A stretch of DNA of 5,990 nucleotides, taken from NCBI GenBank assembly GCA_012513875.1, contig JAAZBI010000051.1:1-5990 (forward strand). Direction: 5' to 3'. The notes under the pieces were generated by a model, which worked only from the letters and a program-made list of their open reading frames with translations, had not been told where the DNA came from and did no database searches. Shown here one piece after another: positions 1 through 4,618 of the stretch (within the stretch, counting starts at the first letter, position 1; each line of letters starts with the position of its first letter). Source of the stretch: Mollicutes bacterium (GTDB taxonomy: Bacteria > Bacillota_I > Bacilli_A > RF39 > UBA660). Made by a program: the position numbers and the translations under genes.

Positions 1-1
1 T

Positions 2-226
2 AGTACTATTTATCAATCAAAAACTTTTGAAGATTTGTATCAAGAAATAATTAGTAATGGTAATCTTTATCCTAATTTAATTCAAACATTAAAAGCATCT
101 AAAGATAGATATTTATTAGCAAGAGATAATTATTTATCAGGAGATGCTTTAGAACCAGGTACTAAAGAAGTAATTAGTGTATTGGAAGAAGAAAAAGATA
201 ACTTATTCACCTCAAAAACAAGATAA
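2..226 (+). CDS. C-terminal end of an unrecognised protein (cut by the left window edge)
   Basis: The reading frame is open from the first complete codon to a TAA stop at 224-226, giving the last 74 residues of a longer protein. A TTG at 35 could be taken as a start, but it has no ribosome binding site and the frame continues upstream without a stop, so this is most likely a 5'-truncated gene. The visible tail is hydrophilic and mostly helical-looking, with no membrane segment and no cysteine. It contains the stretch SGDALEPGTKEVISVLEEE. I do not recognise the family. In particular it does not look like the C-terminus of SigI, which would have been informative given the RsgI-like gene that follows. 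Base and codon use match the rest of the window. The gene is separated from the next one by a terminator and is probably a different transcription unit. Confidence 0.6.
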   Translation, partial: STIYQSKTFEDLYQEIISNGNLYPNLIQTLKASKDRYLLARDNYLSGDALEPGTKEVISVLEEEKDNLFTSKTR

Positions 227-249
227 TTGTCATAGACGATTATTTTTTT
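223..249 (+). terminator. Rho-independent terminator overlapping the stop codon of the upstream gene
   Basis: ATAATTGTC at 223-231 pairs with GACGATTAT at 235-243 as nine base pairs, one of them G-U, around an ATA loop. A T-tract follows at 243-249. The left arm includes the TAA stop codon at 224-226, so the hairpin starts inside the coding region. The stem is AT-rich and not very stable, but the geometry is classical. Confidence 0.75.
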
Positions 250-301
250 AAAGCGATTGTAAATGACTTTTTCTTTTTAAAAAATCATATATATTGAAAG
301 T

Positions 302-307
302 AGGAGG
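302..307 (+). promoter_or_regulatory. Strong Shine-Dalgarno site for the RsgI-like gene
   Basis: A perfect AGGAGG lies six bases before the ATG at 314 and fixes that start. The 50 bases upstream are AT-rich, with a TATATT at 290-295 that could be a -10 box. No convincing -35 box is found at proper spacing, so I do not call a promoter there. Confidence 0.8.
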
Positions 308-313
308 AATAGA

Positions 314-1135
314 ATGAAAAAATTATTATTGTATATTGTTTTACCTTTATTAATTGTTGCAGTAGGGTTTGGAACTTATTATTATTTATATCAAGTTACT
401 AATAGTTATGTAATGATTGATATAAATCCTAGTATTGAATTAGAAGTTAATCGAATGGATCAAGTAATCAATGTAACTGGACTTAATGAAGATGGAATAA
501 TTTTATTGGCAGATTTAGAATTAGTTGGTTTATCAACAGAAGAAGCATCAACTATAATTGTTGATAATGCTACAGATATGGGATATATTGATGAGTTTAG
601 TATTGAAAACGAAATAGTTGTTACAGCATATTGTGATGATGATAAAGTTGCTGAAGAATTGGAATTAAAAATACAAGAAAAATTAGAAAAACATCTTGGA
701 GAGGAAAAAATCCCAGCTCAAGTTATGACTAGATCAATCTATCAAGAAAAGAAAGCATTAGCAGAAGAAAAAGAAGTTAGCTTAGGTAAGTACTTGTATA
801 TTGAAAAAGTAGCAGGTATGAATTCTGAACTTGATAAAGAAAAATTATATGATATGAGTATTAAAGATATTAATAGTGAATTTAAAAAAGGTGAAACAAT
901 AACAAAAGTTCCGATAACAGAACATTTAAAAGAAACTAAAGAAGAAATGATTGAAGCTAAAGAAGCAGAACTAAAAGAATTAGGTGAAGAATTATGGCAA
1001 GAAGAAAAACAAATAAATAGTAGTTTTTCTGAAGAAAACAAAACCGAAGAAATTAAAACTTTAATTAATCAAGAAAAGAATGCGGTTATGAATGAATTTC
1101 AAGAGACAAAAGGTTCTAGTAAAAGTAATAATTAA
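314..1135 (+). CDS. Membrane-anchored RsgI-like extracytoplasmic domain protein lacking the anti-sigma domain
   Basis: This 273-residue protein begins with a short MKK and a membrane segment at about residues 4-26, so nearly all of it lies outside the cytoplasm. Residues 31-107 match the domain that follows the membrane helix in RsgI-type anti-sigma-I factors. The signature DINPSIEL is at 36-43, followed by EVNR, GLNEDG at 56-61 and a helix ending DMGYID. A second RsgI-like element, EKEVSLGKYLYIEKV, lies at 152-166. In RsgI proteins the Asn-Pro bond of this motif (here N38-P39) is cleaved spontaneously as part of transmembrane signalling. Canonical RsgI has a cytoplasmic N-terminal domain that binds SigI; here there is no room for it. 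The C-terminal third (about 204-265) is Glu/Lys-rich and looks like a coiled coil, in place of the carbohydrate-binding or other sensor modules of clostridial RsgIs. No sigI gene is visible nearby. The gene is flanked by terminators, so it is probably monocistronic. Domain assignment is strong; function is unknown. Confidence 0.85.
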   Translation: MKKLLLYIVLPLLIVAVGFGTYYYLYQVTNSYVMIDINPSIELEVNRMDQVINVTGLNEDGIILLADLELVGLSTEEASTIIVDNATDMGYIDEFSIENEIVVTAYCDDDKVAEELELKIQEKLEKHLGEEKIPAQVMTRSIYQEKKALAEEKEVSLGKYLYIEKVAGMNSELDKEKLYDMSIKDINSEFKKGETITKVPITEHLKETKEEMIEAKEAELKELGEELWQEEKQINSSFSEENKTEEIKTLINQEKNAVMNEFQETKGSSKSNN

Positions 1136-1144
1136 TTAATAAAT

Positions 1145-1171
1145 AAAACCGATAAAAATATCGGTTTTTTT
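1145..1171 (+). terminator. Rho-independent terminator after the RsgI-like gene
   Basis: AAAACCGATA at 1145-1154 pairs perfectly with TATCGGTTTT at 1159-1168 around an AAAA loop, and the T-tract runs to 1171. It lies 10 bases after the stop codon. The 5' A-run and the reverse-palindromic shape could let it work partly in both directions, but nothing on the - strand needs it. Confidence 0.92.
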
Positions 1172-1172
1172 A

Positions 1173-1181
1173 TGCTATAAT
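1173..1181 (+). promoter_or_regulatory. Extended -10 promoter for the acyltransferase-thioredoxin-ASST operon
   Basis: TGCTATAAT is a perfect extended -10 element (TG, one base, TATAAT). It lies immediately after the terminator and 16 bases before the ATG at 1198. The -35 position falls in the terminator hairpin and has no recognisable TTGACA. Transcription would start at about 1187-1189, giving a leader of roughly ten bases. Low confidence that this is the only promoter of the operon. Confidence 0.55.
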
Positions 1182-1197
1182 TATCTTAGGTGACAAA

Positions 1198-2181
1198 ATG
1201 AAAACAAGAGATTATTTTTTTGATAACGCTAAAGGAATACTAATATTTTTAGTTGTCTTTGGACATCTACTTTCGCCATATAAACATGATTATGAGTTTG
1301 TTAAAATTATTTATGATTTTATATATGTTTTTCATATGCCTTTTTTTATTTTAATATCCGGTTTTTTTGTTAAAAATAATTTAAAAAAAGAAATTCAATT
1401 CTTGTTGATTTACTTTATAATTAATATTATTTTATCAATTTTATTTAAAGGTAAATTAATTTTCTTTACTCCACAATTTGCAATGTGGTATTTATTAGCG
1501 TTATTCTTTTGGAAACAATTATTAAAATTCTTTAAAAATTTTAAATATTCTTTGTTAATAGCTATTCTAATTGGAATAATGGTAGGTTTCTCAAGAGATT
1601 TAGGATCTTTTTTAACTTTACAAAGAACTTTTGTTTTCTTTCCTTTCTTTTTGTTAGGTTATCAATTAAACGATTTAAACTATAAAGATTATTTAAAGAA
1701 AATATCTAAACCCATTGCATTATTAGGATTAAGTTTAATTATAATTAGTATAGCAGTTTTAGTTTTAAAATTTGACATTAGGTCTTTAGATCAATTATTG
1801 ATGGGTAAAAAGAATTATTATATTCTACTTAAAGATAATTATTTAATTGGTTCTTTATTAAGATTAGGTGGATACATTTTATCTTTTGTAACAATCTTTT
1901 TTTTAAGCAAATTTATTTCTCATGAAAAAATAAAATTTTTATCTCACGTTGGAAACAATTCATTAAGCGTTTATTTAATACACATATTTATTATTAAGAT
2001 TTTTTATTCAGTTAATTTTTTTGATATACCATTAAATTTAATTTTTTTAATTATTATTTCTACTTCAATTGTATTTTTTTTAACATCAAAACCAATTTTA
2101 TATTTATTTAATTTATCAATTAATAATCAATTTTTAAAAAATAACTTTTTTAAAAAAGATCATCAAGAGGAGATTATATGA
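1198..2181 (+). CDS. Acyltransferase-3 family integral membrane acyltransferase
   Basis: The 327-residue product is very hydrophobic, with about nine or ten predicted membrane helices. It carries the hallmarks of the acyltransferase-3 family (OafA, fucose 4-O-acetylase and relatives). DNAKGILIFLVVFGH at 9-23 contains the conserved His23. FHMPFFILISGF lies at 45-56, and SLSVYLIH at 255-262 is the typical late helix motif. Family members move an acyl group, usually acetyl, onto sugars, peptidoglycan or lipids at the cell surface. At about 330 residues it is the short, membrane-only form without an SGNH partner domain. The ATG at 1198 is preceded by AGGTGA at four bases, and the conserved motif begins only eight residues in, so the start is well placed. 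The TGA stop overlaps the next gene's ATG by four bases. Family is confident; acceptor substrate is unknown. Genomic pairing with a sulfotransferase suggests a surface polymer or secreted glycoconjugate. Confidence 0.88.
   Translation: MKTRDYFFDNAKGILIFLVVFGHLLSPYKHDYEFVKIIYDFIYVFHMPFFILISGFFVKNNLKKEIQFLLIYFIINIILSILFKGKLIFFTPQFAMWYLLALFFWKQLLKFFKNFKYSLLIAILIGIMVGFSRDLGSFLTLQRTFVFFPFFLLGYQLNDLNYKDYLKKISKPIALLGLSLIIISIAVLVLKFDIRSLDQLLMGKKNYYILLKDNYLIGSLLRLGGYILSFVTIFFLSKFISHEKIKFLSHVGNNSLSVYLIHIFIIKIFYSVNFFDIPLNLIFLIIISTSIVFFLTSKPILYLFNLSINNQFLKNNFFKKDHQEEII
2167..2172 (+). promoter_or_regulatory. Internal Shine-Dalgarno site for the thioredoxin-like gene
   Basis: GAGGAG lies inside the last codons of the acyltransferase, five bases before the ATG at 2178. 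That ATG shares an ATGA overlap with the upstream stop. This arrangement indicates translational coupling. Confidence 0.8.
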
Positions 2182-2636
2182 AAAAGAAAATATTAATATT
2201 AACATTAATAATTATTTGTTTAACATCTATTATATATATGATGTTTTTTCGACAGTCTGATGAAGATAATTATTTAATTTATAATCCACAGATTTCTGAA
2301 ATAGAAGTTGTAAAAGATAAATTAAATATTTATTTATTTTATGGAGAAGGTTGTCCTTATTGTGAAAAAGAAATAGAATTTTTTAAAAAAATTAAAAACA
2401 AATACCAAGATAAAATAATTGTTTATGCATTTGAAGCTTGGGTAAATGAAGAAACCGATAAATTATTATATAATTTTTCTAAGATAATGAATGATGATGT
2501 AAGGGGAGTCCCTTATGTAATTATTGGGGAACAATCTTTTATTGGATTTAGTACTACTTTGGAAGATAAATTTATAAAGATGATTGAAGAAGAATTAATT
2601 AATAATTTTGATGTTTTAAATGAGATAAAGGAGTAA
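2178..2636 (+). CDS. Membrane-anchored thioredoxin/glutaredoxin-fold protein with a CPYC motif
   Basis: This 152-residue protein has an N-terminal membrane anchor at about residues 5-24. A compact thioredoxin-like domain follows, predicted to face outside. The strand KLNIYLFYGEGCPYC ends in the redox motif Cys59-Pro-Tyr-Cys62, the motif typical of glutaredoxins, followed by a long helix. The conserved cis-proline is Pro112 in RGVPYVII, followed by a glycine turn (GEQSFIGF) as in thioredoxin folds. The only other cysteine, Cys14, is inside the membrane segment; residues before it are all Ile, so it is not a lipobox. Such proteins reduce, oxidise or isomerise disulfides in exported proteins. 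The direction cannot be told from the sequence, and no CcdA, DsbB or DsbD partner is in the window. Location between an acyltransferase and an ASST recalls DsbL beside assT in E. coli, but sequence similarity to DsbL is not evident. Family call is strong. Confidence 0.87.
   Translation: MKKKILILTLIIICLTSIIYMMFFRQSDEDNYLIYNPQISEIEVVKDKLNIYLFYGEGCPYCEKEIEFFKKIKNKYQDKIIVYAFEAWVNEETDKLLYNFSKIMNDDVRGVPYVIIGEQSFIGFSTTLEDKFIKMIEEELINNFDVLNEIKE
2627..2633 (+). promoter_or_regulatory. Shine-Dalgarno site for the sulfotransferase gene
   Basis: AAAGGAG overlaps the last codons of the thioredoxin-like gene, just before its TAA stop. It is five bases from the ATG at 2639, which supports that start and coupling within the operon. 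Confidence 0.8.
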
Positions 2637-2638
2637 AT

Positions 2639-4573
2639 ATGAAAAAGAAAATAATTGGTTTAATATTATTAATATTAATTATTGTAGGGGGTTTATATTT
2701 AATTTTAAATAAAAGAGAACAAGTAGAACTAATAGCAGATATTTTAGATACACAGTATGAACTTGAAGAAACTTATTTAAAAGATTTAGAGGATAATGGC
2801 TATACTTTTAATAAACCGAAGGTAATTTTAAATCCATATGAAATATCACCATTAACGGCTTTAATTATGTTTGAAACAGAGACTGAAGAAGAAGTGGAAA
2901 TCATAGTTGTCGGTAAAGATGAAAAGACAACCATTAAAAATATTTTTGATAAAGAAAGTAAACATATTATACCTGTTTATGGGTTATATCCTGATAGTGA
3001 AAACAAAGTGATTATCAAGATGAATGATCAAGAGAAAGAATTGATCATTAAAACTGATCCATTACCCGAGAATTTTGTGATACCTACTAATGCTTATGCA
3101 GATAAAGAAAAAGTTAGTGATGATTTAATTTTTGTTAGTATTGCTTTGAGTGGTTATTCTACAGCGTACGATATTAATGGTGATGTTAGATGGTACTTAA
3201 TTGGTAATTATTCTTGGGATATAGGACGTTTTGAAAATGGCAATTTAGTTCTAAGTTCATCACGACCTATCGCACCACCTTACTATGCTGTTGGTTTGGT
3301 TGAAATGGATTTAACTGGTAAGATTTATCATGAATATGTTTTACCTGGAGGATATCATCATGATTATTATGAAATGGAAAATGGAGATTTATTAATTTCT
3401 AGTGATAATTTTCCTAATGGTACAGTTGAAGATTATATTGTTTTAATGGATAGAGAATCTGGAACAATAAAAGATAAATGGGATTTAACAGAGATTTTTC
3501 CTCAAGAAGAAGGAAAATCAGCTATGTGGGATGAAATAGATTGGTTCCACAATAATGCTGTTTGGTATGATAAGATAAATAATTCGATTGTTTTATCAGG
3601 AAGACATCAAGATGCAGTTATTAGTATTGATTATGAAACTAAAGAATTAAATTGGATAATTGGAGATCCAACAAATTGGAGTGAAGAGATGCAGAAATAT
3701 TTCTTTACCCCAGAGACAGATGATTTTGATTGGCAATGGGCTCAACATGCAGCGATGGTTTTACCTAATGGAAATATATTTATTTTTGATAATGGTAATA
3801 ATCGTTCAAAAATAGCCTCTAATTATTTAAATCCTAACGATAATTATTCTCGAGGAGTAATTTATCAAATCGATACTGAAGAAATGAAAATAAAGCAATT
3901 ATGGCAATATGGTAAAGAAAGAGGTAGTGGATTTTATTCTCCATATATATCAGATGTTGATTATTATAATGAGGGTCATTATTTAGTACATTCAGGTGGT
4001 ATTGCTAATAAAGATGGCAATGCTTTGAATGTTCCTGCTCCAATGGTAGAAGGAGCTTTATCTAATAGTATTACAGTAGAATTACTAGATGATGAAAAGA
4101 TTTTAGAGTTAGAATTACCTAGTAATTTTTATCGCGCTGAAAAGATGCCTTTATATAATGATAGTAAATTTAGTTTTGGTCAAGGAACGAGAATTGGTTC
4201 TTTAGGAGTTACTGAAGGCATTAATGAGAAAGATAATTTATTATTTGCAGATAAAAACATACCTAAGGAATATAATGTAAAATTTAGTAAAGAAGCAGAT
4301 CGTTTAGTTTTTAAAGCTAGAATGTTAGAAGGAACTAAAGTAAGAATTATTTTAGATAATTTATTTGATAGAAAAACATATCCTTTAACAGCTTCTTCTA
4401 AAGCATATACAGCAATGTGTATTGATATCTTTAATGAAGATGATAATTTAGATCCTCAAGAAGTAAATTTAAGTGCTTATATAAATGAAGAAGGGTTAAG
4501 AGGAAAGTATAATCTTTATCTAAAGATAAATGATAAGATTTATAATTTAAATCAATTTGTTATTTTTGAATAA
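2639..4573 (+). CDS. Membrane-anchored arylsulfate sulfotransferase (ASST family)
   Basis: This 644-residue protein has an N-terminal membrane anchor (residues 5-23), then an Ig-like ASST N-terminal domain at about 55-145 (NPYEISPLTALIMFET, PVYGLYPDSENKV, TDPLP). The beta-propeller catalytic domain follows to about 535. Residues matching the ASST active site are His240/His241 in GGYHHDYYE, His304 and Asn306 in WFHNNAVW, Arg322 in SGRHQDAV, and His370 in QWAQHAAM. His370 corresponds to the histidine that carries the sulfate intermediate in the E. coli enzyme, and the 18-residue His304-Arg322 spacing equals that of E. coli. YRAEKMPLY at 498-506 is another family hallmark. ASSTs move sulfate from a phenolic sulfate ester to another phenol without PAPS. 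The roughly 100-residue C-terminal extension is beta-rich and unassigned. There is only one cysteine (Cys594), so the disulfide known in the E. coli enzyme is absent. It starts two bases after the upstream stop and is probably last in the operon. Actual donor and acceptor are unknown. Confidence 0.93.
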   Translation: MKKKIIGLILLILIIVGGLYLILNKREQVELIADILDTQYELEETYLKDLEDNGYTFNKPKVILNPYEISPLTALIMFETETEEEVEIIVVGKDEKTTIKNIFDKESKHIIPVYGLYPDSENKVIIKMNDQEKELIIKTDPLPENFVIPTNAYADKEKVSDDLIFVSIALSGYSTAYDINGDVRWYLIGNYSWDIGRFENGNLVLSSSRPIAPPYYAVGLVEMDLTGKIYHEYVLPGGYHHDYYEMENGDLLISSDNFPNGTVEDYIVLMDRESGTIKDKWDLTEIFPQEEGKSAMWDEIDWFHNNAVWYDKINNSIVLSGRHQDAVISIDYETKELNWIIGDPTNWSEEMQKYFFTPETDDFDWQWAQHAAMVLPNGNIFIFDNGNNRSKIASNYLNPNDNYSRGVIYQIDTEEMKIKQLWQYGKERGSGFYSPYISDVDYYNEGHYLVHSGGIANKDGNALNVPAPMVEGALSNSITVELLDDEKILELELPSNFYRAEKMPLYNDSKFSFGQGTRIGSLGVTEGINEKDNLLFADKNIPKEYNVKFSKEADRLVFKARMLEGTKVRIILDNLFDRKTYPLTASSKAYTAMCIDIFNEDDNLDPQEVNLSAYINEEGLRGKYNLYLKINDKIYNLNQFVIFE

Positions 4574-4586
4574 AAAGTGATATAAT
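4557..4586 (+). promoter_or_regulatory. Promoter for the WG-repeat gene
   Basis: A -35-like TTGTTA at 4557-4562 and a perfect TATAAT at 4581-4586 are 18 bases apart. The -10 box is extended by TG at 4578-4579. The -35 box lies within the last codons of the sulfotransferase. Transcription should start near 4593. I see no terminator hairpin between the two genes, so read-through from the operon is also possible. Confidence 0.7.
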
Positions 4587-4603
4587 TAATTTGTAATATA
4601 AAA

Positions 4604-4609
4604 AAGGAG
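4604..4609 (+). promoter_or_regulatory. Shine-Dalgarno site deciding the WG-repeat gene start
   Basis: AAGGAG lies nine bases before the ATG at 4619, and no better start is available in this frame nearby. Confidence 0.8.
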
Positions 4610-4618
4610 AAAGAAAAT

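Noticed and set aside
35..226. A 63-residue gene starting at TTG
   Set aside because: The frame stays open to the left edge and no Shine-Dalgarno precedes the TTG, so it is the tail of a longer gene.
263..288. Hairpin formed by ATGA with TCAT and T- with A-runs upstream of the RsgI-like gene
   Set aside because: It is a weak, mismatched, all-AT stem in homopolymer runs. Such pairing is expected by chance here, and it lacks features of a known riboswitch or leader.
742..1041. 99-codon open frame on the - strand inside the RsgI-like gene
   Set aside because: It is antisense to a well-supported gene, is Ser/Phe-rich as expected from reversed Glu/Lys codons, and has no ribosome binding site or recognisable domain.
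2161..2200. TGA read as tryptophan (Mollicutes code)
   Set aside because: The TGA at 2179-2181 sits in a typical ATGA stop-start overlap, all tryptophans in the window are TGG, and no other gene contains an internal TGA.
2217..2219. Lipoprotein attachment cysteine (Cys14) in the thioredoxin-like protein
   Set aside because: The residues before Cys14 are Ile-Ile-Ile, without the small residue needed at the -1 position of a lipobox.
2178..2660. Repeat of the start ATGAAAAAGAAAATA in the thioredoxin-like and sulfotransferase genes
   Set aside because: The shared bases encode the same Met-Lys-rich start of a membrane anchor in an AT-rich genome. The similarity ends after about 15 bases, so it is convergent rather than a duplication.
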